Shown here: in pieces, positions 1 to 8,980 of the stretch
Position numbering within the stretch: the first letter of the stretch is position 1
Layout of the letters: every line of letters begins with the position of its first letter
Origin: JBEAUL01 sp041161475
GTDB lineage: Bacteria; Pseudomonadota; Gammaproteobacteria; UBA6186; Azoamicaceae
Assembly (NCBI GenBank): GCA_041161475.1
Contig: JBEAUL010000095.1
Location: 1-19,109 of the forward strand
Reading direction: 5' to 3'
DNA: 19,109 nt
Notes under the pieces: generated by a model
Database searches by the model: none
What the model saw: the letters and a program-made list of their open reading frames with translations, nothing else
What the model was told of the DNA's origin: nothing
Program-made: the position numbers and the translations under genes

Positions 1-24
1 ATTGTATATTGGGAGTATACAGTC

Positions 25-1806
25 ATGTTTACATACAATCGTTTTTGGCACTATTGGCATACAGCATACGAGAGATATCGTTCTGGGGCCTCAAGCTTAC
101 CAGCGCTACTAGGACTCGTTATTACTGTGCCATTATCTGCAATCGCCGATCTTATATGGAATCATCAAAACAAAAAATTTAAAGTATTGGCAACCAACTG
201 CAATGAGTTACTCAGTAGCTTGAATACTGCGCTGTCATCATTCTCGACCAAAGAAAAAAGCAGTGAAGAGGAAGTCAAGATAAGCATAGAAGAAATCCAA
301 ATATTAAAAGAATCGCATAAAAAGTTATCACAACAACGGGAAGCTGTTCTAGCTTATCAGCAAAAGCTCGCATTCTATTTAAACAATCGTGTGGTTTGTT
401 CAGATAAATTATTTGATCATGATAAATTAGAGGGGTTAAAGGATGAAGCGCTCCTGAAATTTATCGTCAATAATCTAAAACAATCAAAGGAAATAAACAA
501 AAAAACAACCATCACCGATCAAATCATATTGACTGAAAACCTTGATATTTACAATAATTTAAAACCATCGCATCTTGCATCGAACACAAACCGCAACCAA
601 GGCTACTGTGTGGATGATGGCAAACAAGCATTTTATGTGAAGCGTACAAATCTTAAAGATACACTGAGTGAAATAGCCGCTCAAGAAATGGCAGAAATTT
701 GTGGTTTTTCTGGGTTAATTCCATCTAATGCAGTTGTTTACAAGGATGAAAGTGGAACCCCGCTACCGCTACCTACGGAACAAAATATCTCTAACCTAAT
801 CTCAGAATCAGAAAACGAGTATTTTCGTTCAAAAGGTGTTAAAACAATCTCAAACGGTGCTAAAAACGTACTGGCAAAACTGGCACGCAAATTCAGAACA
901 AAGCGCCTCCAAAAACAACTGGAAACAAACACGGCTCCAGACGAGATACTCTATGTTCAAACATTTATGCCACAGTCACTCACAGGCACGGACTTCATCA
1001 AAATGACTGGTGACCAATTAGAGCAGGATGCCAAAAACTTTTTAATTCAAATCGATCAAATCTCTTTCGAAGAAAACTTTTTATTGCAAATCATTTTAGG
1101 CTCACAGGATGCAAATCCTGGAAATACACTGTTTGTTAAAACTACAGACAGACATAGAAAATTATACAGCATCGATCATGAACGCATCATGCCAGACAAT
1201 AACTATGACGTGACTAAACCAATTCCTATGGCGGGTGTTCCTACTGAAGTAGAATTCAAACACGTGTTCCCTATTCGATTATGGCTAGCTGGATTACCGC
1301 AAGCAAATAGGGCATTTTCTACACAAACAATTCAAAAGGTGTTATCACACTTAGATCCAGAAAAATTATTGGCATATCACCGCAATAAAAAGCTATTCTC
1401 TTCCGCCGCTGTTATGGCGCAATACGAGCGAGTACAGTTAATCCGATCCTTGTTTGAAGAAGAACAGAAGAAAAAAACAAAAACATTAACACCAAGGGAC
1501 CTGCTTTTAAAATTAGTAGATAATCACCCAACGTATCACTTTCTGAAAAATCATATGGGTTTGAATGATTTATACACATTTTTGTTGCTTGGAAAAATAC
1601 CAGAAGGCGCTGATTGGAGTTTACTAAGACATCCTTTACAAACATTGCCAATGTGGGGCCTTTTGGTCGATAAAATTAATAATAAACCGATATTCCCCTG
1701 TAACCCATACCTGCCAAATTTTCATATGTACTGTACCGCTGTGACTTTAAAATCTGTAGACACATCAAACGCTGTCGCACGAAAACTTGAAACCATGAGA
1801 TTATAG
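25..1806 (+). CDS. Kinase-like membrane protein, possible secreted effector
   Basis: I do not recognise a named family. The 593-residue protein has a hydrophobic segment at about residues 24-46, then a charged, probably coiled-coil stretch at about 55-115. The middle resembles a highly divergent kinase fold: a strand with K206 (AFYVK), E221 in a following helix (AQEMAEICG), a hinge-like stretch near 308-316, a catalytic-loop-like GSQDANPGN with D362 and N367, and a metal-loop-like SIDHE with D384. The order Lys-Glu-Asp(x4)Asn-Asp is that of protein, PI3/4- and HipA-like kinases, but the glycine-rich loop is not obvious. The C-terminal 200 residues are helical and unassigned. GGGAG at 11-15 lies nine bases before the ATG and supports this start. 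It converges on the polysaccharide genes. Translocation into a host cell is inference from the likely Legionellales background; kinase activity is unproven. Confidence 0.8.
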   Translation: MFTYNRFWHYWHTAYERYRSGASSLPALLGLVITVPLSAIADLIWNHQNKKFKVLATNCNELLSSLNTALSSFSTKEKSSEEEVKISIEEIQILKESHKKLSQQREAVLAYQQKLAFYLNNRVVCSDKLFDHDKLEGLKDEALLKFIVNNLKQSKEINKKTTITDQIILTENLDIYNNLKPSHLASNTNRNQGYCVDDGKQAFYVKRTNLKDTLSEIAAQEMAEICGFSGLIPSNAVVYKDESGTPLPLPTEQNISNLISESENEYFRSKGVKTISNGAKNVLAKLARKFRTKRLQKQLETNTAPDEILYVQTFMPQSLTGTDFIKMTGDQLEQDAKNFLIQIDQISFEENFLLQIILGSQDANPGNTLFVKTTDRHRKLYSIDHERIMPDNNYDVTKPIPMAGVPTEVEFKHVFPIRLWLAGLPQANRAFSTQTIQKVLSHLDPEKLLAYHRNKKLFSSAAVMAQYERVQLIRSLFEEEQKKKTKTLTPRDLLLKLVDNHPTYHFLKNHMGLNDLYTFLLLGKIPEGADWSLLRHPLQTLPMWGLLVDKINNKPIFPCNPYLPNFHMYCTAVTLKSVDTSNAVARKLETMRL

Positions 1807-1820
1807 CAGGCAATCACTCA

Positions 1821-1845
1821 TTGCTGGATCTTACGGATCCAGCAA
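1821..1845. repeat. 10-bp perfect hairpin between convergent genes
   Basis: TTGCTGGATC at 1821-1830 pairs perfectly with GATCCAGCAA at 1836-1845 around a five-base loop. It starts 14 bases after the kinase-like gene stop and includes the last codons of the leftward wbpM-like gene. Neither side is followed by a T-run, so a classical intrinsic terminator is not shown. It may shield the mRNA 3' ends or assist termination in both directions. Confidence 0.5.
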
Positions 1846-3729
1846 CGCTTCATCGCATAAACGGGCTCTCTCTGTTTTACCTTGCCACTCGGGCACTAAG
1901 CTACGCAAACAACGCGTTAGCGAAGCTTGTGTTGCATGGTGTGCACAGAGCATTTCTAACTGCACTACTTTTGCCAAGACATCTGTTACCGTCGTTTCAA
2001 TCCCCGTTGAATGAAAGATCTTTTCATGCTTTGTTGGAATTAACATCTCTGCTTCATAGAACAATTCTTCATATAATTTTTCACCAGGACGCAAGCCTAT
2101 GTATTGAATCTCAATATCTTCGCCTACTTTTTTTCCGGCCAATCGAATCATCTGCTCAGCCAGAAAACGTATCTTAACCGGTTCACCCATATCTAATACA
2201 AACAGTTCTCCTCCACGCCCAATCGTTAATGCCTGAAGAATCAACTGCACAGCCTCAGGAATTGTCATAAAAAAGCGCGTAATTTCGGGATGGGTAACGG
2301 TGAGTGGTCCCCCAGATTTTAATTGCTGTCTAAATGTTGGAATAACGCTACCCGCTGAATCTAATACGTTGCCAAAACGGACTGTTAAAAAATGGGTCTG
2401 CGTTGTTTGGTTAAAGGCGCGACAAATGCGTTCGGATGCGCGTTTTGTGGCACCCATAATATTGGTTGGATTTACCGCTTTATCACTCGACACCAGTAAA
2501 AATTTGTCTACACCCGCTTCTGCGGAAACACTGGCCAAGGTATAGGTACCCACAATATTGTTCAACAAGGCTTGTCGTAACTGCGATTCCAGCATCGGGA
2601 CATGCTTATAGGCAGCTGCATGCAACACGATATCAGGCTTGTTTGCTTCAAATAAAGACTGAAGGCCTATTTTATCTCGAATATCCATTAAAACAGGTAA
2701 TATCTCTACCGAAGGGCAAGTACTACGTAAAGCTTGTTCTATAGTAAATAAAGCACATTCTGATTGATCGAGAATAATCAACCGTGCTGGGGCATATGTC
2801 GCCACTTGTCGACATAATTCTGAACCAATCGATCCGCCACCACCACTGACCAAGATAACTTTGTTTACTATCTCTTGACCAATGCCTTGTTTATCGAGCA
2901 TCACTTGTTCACGACCCAACAAGTCCTCTAAAGAGATGGCTCTTAAAGCATCTACGCTCAGGCGTCCTGCAACAATATCAGACAAGCCCGGCAATATTCT
3001 CACTTGACAAGTGGTTTGTGCACACAAACGTACCAATCGACGCATGGCTATGCCACTGGCCGATGGAATAGCGATGATAATTAACGTAATGTTCTGCTGT
3101 TCAACGACTAAAGGAATGTCCTCACAACATCCAACAATGCGAACACCTTGTATTTCCTGCCCTTGCATCTCGCTGCGATCATCGACCAGCGCAACAGGGC
3201 GATACCGTAACATCCCACCGCGCTTTAATTCTCTGAGCAACCCTTCTGCAGCACGACCTGCACCGACAATCAACACACGCATGGTATCGGTATTTTCAAT
3301 AAAAAAAGGCTCTGACTTCAGCCAACGAACGGCTAAGCGGGCGCCCCCCAATAAAAAAATCAGTAACAATCCATATAAGGGGGTAATTGAACGTGGGATC
3401 CCTGCCAAACGATTGATTAAAAACACAACGAGTAAAAATAATACGCATCCTACGGTTACCGATTGAAAAATACGCAGTAAATCTGGAATAGAGGCGAATC
3501 GCCACATCCCTCTGTGCAATCGAGCAATACGATAGGCCAATACTTGCAATGCCCACAAAGGAAACAAGGATTCTACGGCAACCTGATAAGATTCAAAAGG
3601 CATGGCTTCAAAGTTAAATCGCAAGGCATAAGCTAAAAACCAGGCAACAGGAACCATACTGATATCGTACAGTAAGGCGATCATGGATGCATGGCCTTTT
3701 AGCCAGGGATGGGTCCAAATGCGATGCAT
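1831..3729 (-). CDS. wbpM: NDP-sugar 4,6-dehydratase, WbpM/FlaA1/CapD family
   Basis: Membrane-bound sugar-nucleotide dehydratase of the WbpM type, which converts UDP-GlcNAc to the 4-keto-6-deoxy sugar that feeds O-antigen, capsule or glycoprotein glycan synthesis. The 632 residues match the full-length family: hydrophobic segments in the first about 130 residues, a first Rossmann-like domain with VLIVGAGRA at 152-160, then the catalytic SDR domain with VSGGGGSIGSE at 294-304 and SSDKAVNPTNIMGATK at 414-429. M425 and K429 stand where the family has its S/T-M-K catalytic motif in place of the usual Tyr-Lys. The usual TGAGGSIGSE appears here as SGGGGSIGSE. The start is set by GGGAGG at 3735-3740 and overlaps the stop of the preceding transferase gene (TAATG). 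Pairing with a WbpL-like transferase is as at the end of the Pseudomonas O-antigen cluster. The exact sugar product is not visible. Confidence 0.9.
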   Translation of the reverse strand: MHRIWTHPWLKGHASMIALLYDISMVPVAWFLAYALRFNFEAMPFESYQVAVESLFPLWALQVLAYRIARLHRGMWRFASIPDLLRIFQSVTVGCVLFLLVVFLINRLAGIPRSITPLYGLLLIFLLGGARLAVRWLKSEPFFIENTDTMRVLIVGAGRAAEGLLRELKRGGMLRYRPVALVDDRSEMQGQEIQGVRIVGCCEDIPLVVEQQNITLIIIAIPSASGIAMRRLVRLCAQTTCQVRILPGLSDIVAGRLSVDALRAISLEDLLGREQVMLDKQGIGQEIVNKVILVSGGGGSIGSELCRQVATYAPARLIILDQSECALFTIEQALRSTCPSVEILPVLMDIRDKIGLQSLFEANKPDIVLHAAAYKHVPMLESQLRQALLNNIVGTYTLASVSAEAGVDKFLLVSSDKAVNPTNIMGATKRASERICRAFNQTTQTHFLTVRFGNVLDSAGSVIPTFRQQLKSGGPLTVTHPEITRFFMTIPEAVQLILQALTIGRGGELFVLDMGEPVKIRFLAEQMIRLAGKKVGEDIEIQYIGLRPGEKLYEELFYEAEMLIPTKHEKIFHSTGIETTVTDVLAKVVQLEMLCAHHATQASLTRCLRSLVPEWQGKTERARLCDEALLDP

Positions 3730-4781
3730 TATATCCTCCCAGCATTTTGAATCGTGGTAGAGACTGTCTCTTGAAATAACATCGGCTTTTTACTTTCTAC
3801 CCAGGTATACACCAACGATAAACCACCCAGAGTAAAGAACAATCCTGATAAGGGTGATAAGTAATGATAGTAAACGCCTAAAGCCAAAGTGCCCAATACG
3901 CTGTTTAAAGCAATGCTCCCTAGTACAATGCTGGACACCCTATACCCTGACTGTTGTAGGCGTTGATAAGCATGCTGTTTATGGGGGCGCATCCAAGCTT
4001 CTGCATGCATGTAACGACGTAACAAGGTGAGTGTCGCATCAAACCAAAACAGCGCAGTCAGAATACACCATATCACAAGCGATTGAGGTATGGTTGCTTG
4101 CCCTAAATAGGCAAAGAGCACCAGCACAAGCCCTAGGGCCATACTGCCCACATCGCCCATAAAAATACTGGCTTTTGGCCAGTTCCATACCAAAAATCCT
4201 GACACGCTGACAGCCAAAAGCCACGCCAGATACGCCAAGATAACCGATCCAGAGGCAAACAACATGTAGCCCCCAAACCCTAATACAACAACGGCCTGTG
4301 CACCCGCAAATCCATCTAATCCATCCATAAAGTTAAATAGATTAATAAACCAGACAACCGTGATACCTAAAACAACAGTCGCTCCGATGTCAGCCCCTAC
4401 CCAAACAGGCCAGATAGGGATCAGTCCTTGGTAAGCCATTTCGGCCATTACCCACAGGGCAACCATCGCTTGAATGGCCAAACGGCACCTCGCGGACAAG
4501 GAATGTCTATCATCCCAATACCCCATGATTGCCATACTGAGGGGCAACAAAAATAACAGTCGCCACAACGACACTGAAATCCACTGTTGTTGCCAGGCTA
4601 AGGCAACTGTGCCTAACCATAAAGCCATAAAGACAAGTCCTCCACCGCGCACGGTTGGCACCTCATGTGACGATCGAGCACAAGGAATGTCTAGCCATCC
4701 ATTTTTTACACCCGCTTGCTGGAATAATTTGACTAGAGTAACCGATAATAAAAAGAGTAAAATAGCAAAGCAGATGAACAT
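3729..4781 (-). CDS. wbpL: Polyprenyl-phosphate sugar-1-phosphate transferase, WecA/WbpL type
   Basis: Integral membrane enzyme of glycosyltransferase family 4 (MraY/WecA/WbpL), which moves a GlcNAc-1-P-type sugar phosphate onto undecaprenyl phosphate at the inner face of the inner membrane and so starts a polysaccharide repeat unit. It has about ten hydrophobic segments and the family motifs: RSSHEVPTVRGGG early (about 36-48), GYWDDRHSL with the Asp pair at 90-91, NLFNFMDGLDG around 147-157 and FMGDVGS near 207-213. A GTG 18 bases upstream (4799) is also in frame, but AGGAGAG at 4788-4794 sits correctly only for the ATG at 4781, giving 350 residues. It is the first gene of a two-gene operon with the dehydratase. 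The acceptor-sugar specificity, and hence the symbol wbpL rather than wecA, is inferred from that partner. Confidence 0.85.
   Translation of the reverse strand: MFICFAILLFLLSVTLVKLFQQAGVKNGWLDIPCARSSHEVPTVRGGGLVFMALWLGTVALAWQQQWISVSLWRLLFLLPLSMAIMGYWDDRHSLSARCRLAIQAMVALWVMAEMAYQGLIPIWPVWVGADIGATVVLGITVVWFINLFNFMDGLDGFAGAQAVVVLGFGGYMLFASGSVILAYLAWLLAVSVSGFLVWNWPKASIFMGDVGSMALGLVLVLFAYLGQATIPQSLVIWCILTALFWFDATLTLLRRYMHAEAWMRPHKQHAYQRLQQSGYRVSSIVLGSIALNSVLGTLALGVYYHYLSPLSGLFFTLGGLSLVYTWVESKKPMLFQETVSTTIQNAGRI
3735..3740 (-). promoter_or_regulatory. Strong RBS at a TAATG stop/start overlap
   Basis: GGGAGG lies five bases before the ATG at 3729, and the TAA of the upstream transferase gene shares one base with that ATG. 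This supports translational coupling of the transferase and the dehydratase. Confidence 0.75.
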
Positions 4782-4858
4782 GGGCGACTCTCCTGACACA
4801 CTATGGGCTGAGGCGTTTTATTTTTGGCACAATGTAGAGAACACAGTAACTAACCACC
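4782..4858. other. 77-base divergent intergenic region
   Basis: This gap separates the leftward polysaccharide operon from the rightward cell-wall cluster and probably holds both promoters. The only rightward candidate I can point to is TTGGCA (4824-4829) with a poor TAACTA-like -10 about 17 bases on, which would give a very short leader. No convincing ribosome site precedes mrdA. I see no clear leftward consensus. Confidence 0.35.
4788..4794 (-). promoter_or_regulatory. RBS that selects the wbpL-like start
   Basis: AGGAGAG is six bases before the ATG at 4781. The alternative GTG at 4799 would place this RBS inside the coding sequence, so the downstream ATG is preferred. Confidence 0.7.
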
Positions 4859-6706
4859 ATGCCCATTTTATCGACACTCAAAGATCCGCATAAAGAAAGT
4901 AAACTATACCTAAGTCGTGTCTTAATTGCCACCGGAGTGATACTGGTTGGTACGCTCATTCTTATTTCGAGGTTAGTATACTTTCAAATAATACAGCACC
5001 ACCAATACGCCTTGCTCTCACGCAATAACCAACTTAAAATTACACCCATACCACCAACCAGAGGGCTCATTTACGATCGTTTTGGCGAAGTCTTGGCAAC
5101 GAATGTGCCAAGCTTTAGCTTAGAAATGATTCGACATAAAATTGCCAATATCGCCGATACTCTAACTGAGCTAAAAACCTTAATTACAATTACACCAGCA
5201 CAAGAACAAGCCTTTTATAAGCAACTCCGCTATACCCGCAACAGAGAAAGTGTGCCCATTCGTTTAAAATTGACTGAACTGGAAATAGCCCGTTTTTCTT
5301 TGAATAAACACCGATTTCCAGGCATTGAAGTGGTTGCGCATCCCATTCGCCACTACCCTTTTCATGCATTATTTGCACATGTACTCGGGTATATCGGTCC
5401 CCTTAACGATCAAGACTTATCCAATGTAAACAAAGTCAAATACAGAGGAACACGCCACATTGGGAAAACTGGCTTAGAAAAATTTTATGAAACAACCCTA
5501 CATGGTGATGTCGGTTACCAACACATTGAAACAGATGCCCACGGACATGTTGTTCGTGTACAAGGTACCACGCCACCGGTTCCTGGCAACAATTTAATTT
5601 TAGGCATTGACCTGGCATTGCAAAGCGCTGCATTTAAAGCCATGAACCATTTAAAAGGCGCTGTTGTCGCCCTCGATCCACAAACAGGCGATATACTGGC
5701 CATGGTCAGCACACCCACTTTCGATCCCAATGCATTCACACAAGGTATTGATGTGGCAAGCTACGATGCACTGCAACATGCACCAGACCGCCCCTTGTTT
5801 AATCGTGTGATTAATGGTCTTTATCCGCCCGCCTCAACCGTAAAACCACTGGTTGGCTTGCAAGGTTTGGCTACCAAACAAATTAATAGTCAAACAACAC
5901 TGTATGATCCGGGTTGGTTTCAGCTAAATGAAGAGGGACGAAAATACCGTGACTGGAAACAAAGCGGACACGGCCACGTGAATTTAGAAAAAGCCTTGGC
6001 ACAAAGCTGTGATACCTATTTCTTTGCCCTTGCGCAAAAATTAGGCGGTTCAGCGCTTGCGACAGTGTATCAACAATTTGGTTTAGGACAAATGACGGGT
6101 ATCGATTTTCCACGCGAATCCAGTGGCTTAATTCCCACCGAAGCGTGGAAACAACAAACTAAAAAAGAATATTGGTACCCAGGAGACACGCTTAATATGG
6201 GTATTGGACAAGGATTTATGCTGAGCACACCACTCCAAATTGCACAGGTCGCTGCCATTTTAGCCAATCGTGGCACTTATTTTGCGCCTCGATTGGTTAT
6301 TGCAACCGCCTCACCAGACAATGGTGACTTTACTGCCACCGAAAGTCCTCCAGCTATGGCAATCAATCAATTTAAACCAGAGCAATGGGCGGCTGTCATC
6401 GAAGGCATGCGCAAAACCGTTTTGCCAGGTGGCACCGCACAAAAAATGGGGCAAGGACTGAAGTATTCTGTCGCTGCTAAAACAGGTACAGCACAGGTCT
6501 TTAACTTGAAGACCGATCAAAAATATGAAGCCGATAAACTCAAAGCACACTTGCGCGATCACTCCTGGTTTATGGGGTTTGCCCCCATAGACAATCCAAA
6601 AATTGCCCTGGCTATTTTAGTCGAAAATAAATATGAAACCAGTGCTGCAGATGTTGCTCGTCGTATTTTAGATCACTTTTTTTCCGATCCACATCATAAC
6701 CCATAG
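4859..6706 (+). CDS. mrdA: Penicillin-binding protein 2 (elongasome transpeptidase)
   Basis: Class B penicillin-binding protein that cross-links new peptidoglycan during cell elongation, acting in the periplasm with RodA. The 615 residues have one N-terminal membrane segment (about 18-42), the pedestal domain with TRGLIYDRFGEVLATN at 67-82, and the transpeptidase domain with all three active-site motifs: STVK at 326-329 (S326 nucleophile), SCD at 383-385 as typical of PBP2, and KTG at 541-543. Length and domain order match the E. coli protein. There is no strong Shine-Dalgarno before the ATG, but the N-terminal LKDPHKES sequence lines up with the usual PBP2 start. It heads the run mrdA-rodA-mltB-rlpA and is 23 bases from rodA. 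The rsfS/rlmH genes that often precede it in Gammaproteobacteria are not here; a polysaccharide operon lies upstream instead. Confidence 0.95.
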   Translation: MPILSTLKDPHKESKLYLSRVLIATGVILVGTLILISRLVYFQIIQHHQYALLSRNNQLKITPIPPTRGLIYDRFGEVLATNVPSFSLEMIRHKIANIADTLTELKTLITITPAQEQAFYKQLRYTRNRESVPIRLKLTELEIARFSLNKHRFPGIEVVAHPIRHYPFHALFAHVLGYIGPLNDQDLSNVNKVKYRGTRHIGKTGLEKFYETTLHGDVGYQHIETDAHGHVVRVQGTTPPVPGNNLILGIDLALQSAAFKAMNHLKGAVVALDPQTGDILAMVSTPTFDPNAFTQGIDVASYDALQHAPDRPLFNRVINGLYPPASTVKPLVGLQGLATKQINSQTTLYDPGWFQLNEEGRKYRDWKQSGHGHVNLEKALAQSCDTYFFALAQKLGGSALATVYQQFGLGQMTGIDFPRESSGLIPTEAWKQQTKKEYWYPGDTLNMGIGQGFMLSTPLQIAQVAAILANRGTYFAPRLVIATASPDNGDFTATESPPAMAINQFKPEQWAAVIEGMRKTVLPGGTAQKMGQGLKYSVAAKTGTAQVFNLKTDQKYEADKLKAHLRDHSWFMGFAPIDNPKIALAILVENKYETSAADVARRILDHFFSDPHHNP

Positions 6707-6729
6707 CCTATCACGATGGATGCATTCAT

Positions 6730-7845
6730 ATGTTAAAAGCACACCAGCAATATGTCATGAACAAACCCGGATTTCTATCAAAATATCGCTTAGATGGCTG
6801 GTTATTACTGAATATATTTGTGCTCATGTGCGTGGGTTGTTTGGTACTTTACAGTGCAAAGCAAGATTGGCTTTTAGTTGAACGTCAAATGTTGCGTTTT
6901 GGCATGGCAACCTTATTAATGATTGGTGTAGCACAGATTCCGCCACCCTTATTACGGCCTTTTGCACCGTGGATTTATGGCTTTGGTGTCACACTGCTTG
7001 CTTGTGTACTGTTGTTAGGCGATGTGAGTAAAGGGGCGCAACGATGGCTTAACTTAGGCATTTTACGTTTTCAGCCCGCTGAAATCCTAAAAATTGCGGT
7101 TCCACTTTTTTTAGCGCATTATTTGAGCGCAAGAGAATTGCCTCCTAAATCTTCCACCACGTGTATTGCCTTGGCTTTTATTGCATTACCTGCTTTTTTG
7201 GTGGCAAAGCAACCAGACTTAGGCACCGCTATTTTGATTGGCAGCACCGGTTTTGTTACCTTATTTTTTGCGGGTATTTCTTATCGATTTTTAAGTGGGT
7301 TACTCGGTGTAGGTTTATCAGCGCTTCCCATCCTTTGGTATTTTATGCATGATTACCAACGGCAACGTGTCTTAACATTGCTTAATCCCGAAGCAGACCC
7401 ACTGGGCACGGGTTATCACATTATTCAATCTAAAATTGCCATTGGATCGGGAGGCCTTTTTGGTCGGGGATGGTTACAAGGGACACAATCTCAATTGGAT
7501 TTTTTACCAGAACGATCAACCGATTTTATTTTCGCAGTGCTGGGAGAAGAATTTGGATTAATAGGTGTTTTACTGTTATTGCTCACCTATCTTTTACTGC
7601 TTGGACGAGGATTTTGGATCAGCATACAAGCCGCTGACAGCTTCAGCCGATTATTGGCAGGCTCTATTACCAGCGCCCTGTTTATTTACATTTTTGTAAA
7701 TATTGGCATGGTGACTGGGTTGTTGCCTGTTGTAGGGGTGCCGCTGCCATTGATGAGTTATGGAGGCTCTTCTATGGTTACCTTAATGACAAGTTTTGGT
7801 ATACTGATGTCTATCGCTACCCATAAGCGCTTGTTGCCTGGGTAA
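6730..7845 (+). CDS. mrdB: RodA, SEDS peptidoglycan glycosyltransferase
   Basis: Multi-pass SEDS-family enzyme (RodA/MrdB) that polymerises lipid II into glycan strands together with PBP2. The 371 residues give about ten membrane segments and the family landmarks: KQPDLGTAIL at 160-169, the long extracellular loop with HDYQRQRVLTLLNPEADP (207-224), LPERSTDFIFAVLGEE with D265 in the position of the catalytic Asp, and GLLPVVGVPLPLMSYGGSS (330-348). The start at 6730 has only a weak GGA upstream; a second ATG at codon 10 is possible but has no better ribosome site. It lies directly behind mrdA, the classic pairing of polymerase and transpeptidase, and presumably shares its transcript. Confidence 0.95.
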   Translation: MLKAHQQYVMNKPGFLSKYRLDGWLLLNIFVLMCVGCLVLYSAKQDWLLVERQMLRFGMATLLMIGVAQIPPPLLRPFAPWIYGFGVTLLACVLLLGDVSKGAQRWLNLGILRFQPAEILKIAVPLFLAHYLSARELPPKSSTTCIALAFIALPAFLVAKQPDLGTAILIGSTGFVTLFFAGISYRFLSGLLGVGLSALPILWYFMHDYQRQRVLTLLNPEADPLGTGYHIIQSKIAIGSGGLFGRGWLQGTQSQLDFLPERSTDFIFAVLGEEFGLIGVLLLLLTYLLLLGRGFWISIQAADSFSRLLAGSITSALFIYIFVNIGMVTGLLPVVGVPLPLMSYGGSSMVTLMTSFGILMSIATHKRLLPG

Positions 7846-7860
7846 ATAACCATGCAGGAC

Positions 7861-7866
7861 AAAGGA
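7861..7866 (+). promoter_or_regulatory. RBS that selects the mltB-like start
   Basis: AAAGGA sits eight bases before the ATG at 7875. The in-frame ATG at 7866 overlaps this ribosome site and is therefore unlikely to be the start. Confidence 0.6.
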
Positions 7867-7874
7867 TGTTGGTC

Positions 7875-8966
7875 ATGCAAAAACAGGATATTTTTCACAA
7901 GATTTTTTCTTTTATTTTCATTGTCTCTCTTGTCTTTTTTGCAAACGATGTGGGCAATACGGCCACCACGCTTCAATCAGAAAACAGCCAAGAATTCCTG
8001 TTTCAAAATAAAAAAGGGCTCGACCATTTTATTCAAAAAATGGTTTCTAAACATCAATTTTCTGAAGCACAATTAAAATCTTGGTTTAAACAAATCACAC
8101 CCAATACAACGGTTATTGCGCTGATGAATCGGCAAGCCGAAGATCTGCCGTGGCATGCCTACCAAGCTTTGGTCCTCAATGACAATCGCATTAAACAAGG
8201 CATTTTGTTTTGGCAAACACATGAACAAACCATTGAAAAAGTGGCCAAAACCTTTGGTATTGAACCGGAGATTATTGTTGCTATTCTAGGATTAGAATCT
8301 TCTTATGGTAAAATAACGGGTAATTTTTCTGTGTTTGAAGCCCTATCCACTTTAGCGTTTGAATATCCACGACGTGCGGATTTTTTTGAAAAAGAGCTGA
8401 CACACTATTTACTGCTCACGCGGGAAGAAGGTTTCGATCCTTTGTCTATTAAAGGTTCTTATGCCGGTGCGATGGGACCGGCACAATTTATGCCCAGTAG
8501 TTATCGCCAATATGCTGTTAATGTCAATCAAGATGGGAATCGCGATATTTTAACAAATATACCCAATATTTTAGGTTCAATCGCGCATTATTTTCGTTCT
8601 CATGGTTGGCAATCCGGTGCGCCTGTGGCATACTCTGCCCAAGTATCGAACGATGGGACTCAATCGTTTCAAAGCGTGAAAAAACCCAGCATTAGTGGAC
8701 CAAACACAGTAGAAAAATGGCATCAACAAGGCATAACCCTTGTCAAACCTGGTTTAGCTACTAAACAAGCGCCCAACACGCTCACCAAGTTACTGACCTT
8801 AGAAGGCAAGAATAAGGCTGAACACTGGATGACATACCCTAATTTTGACGTGATTAAGCGTTACAACCAAAGCAACCATTATGCCATGGCGGTCTATCTA
8901 CTCGGAGAGCAGATTAAGGCGGGTAAAATCGCTTCTACAAAAAACATGGAAAAGTCAGAAAGTTAA
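7875..8966 (+). CDS. mltB: Lytic murein transglycosylase, MltB family
   Basis: Periplasmic lytic transglycosylase of glycoside hydrolase family 103 (MltB-like), which cleaves the MurNAc-GlcNAc bond to form 1,6-anhydro ends and so remodels the wall. The catalytic region is clear: AILGLESSYGKITGNFSVF with the catalytic Glu at residue 141, then EYPRRADFF, the SYAGAMGPAQFMPSSY segment and the DGNRDI loop. The 363 residues match the family. An N-terminal hydrophobic stretch (about 9-25) looks like a signal peptide, but no lipobox cysteine is visible, so unlike E. coli MltB it may be soluble or tethered by an uncleaved segment. It sits 29 bases behind rodA, consistent with co-expression of synthesis and cleavage enzymes. 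Confidence 0.9.
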   Translation: MQKQDIFHKIFSFIFIVSLVFFANDVGNTATTLQSENSQEFLFQNKKGLDHFIQKMVSKHQFSEAQLKSWFKQITPNTTVIALMNRQAEDLPWHAYQALVLNDNRIKQGILFWQTHEQTIEKVAKTFGIEPEIIVAILGLESSYGKITGNFSVFEALSTLAFEYPRRADFFEKELTHYLLLTREEGFDPLSIKGSYAGAMGPAQFMPSSYRQYAVNVNQDGNRDILTNIPNILGSIAHYFRSHGWQSGAPVAYSAQVSNDGTQSFQSVKKPSISGPNTVEKWHQQGITLVKPGLATKQAPNTLTKLLTLEGKNKAEHWMTYPNFDVIKRYNQSNHYAMAVYLLGEQIKAGKIASTKNMEKSES

Positions 8967-8980
8967 ATTATAATGAAGAC

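Noticed and set aside
3011..3466. 151-codon plus-strand frame
   Set aside because: Lies entirely antisense to the wbpM-like gene, with low-complexity, non-protein-like composition and no ribosome site.
4782..4799. GTG start of the wbpL-like gene at 4799
   Set aside because: The best ribosome site, AGGAGAG, lies downstream of it and fits the ATG at 4781.
4474..4893. 139-codon plus-strand frame across the divergent region
   Set aside because: Antisense to the well-supported wbpL-like gene and overlaps the mrdA start; no recognisable protein features.
7852..8076. 74-codon frame at the start of the mltB-like gene
   Set aside because: Alternative frame inside the signal-peptide region of a clear transglycosylase gene.
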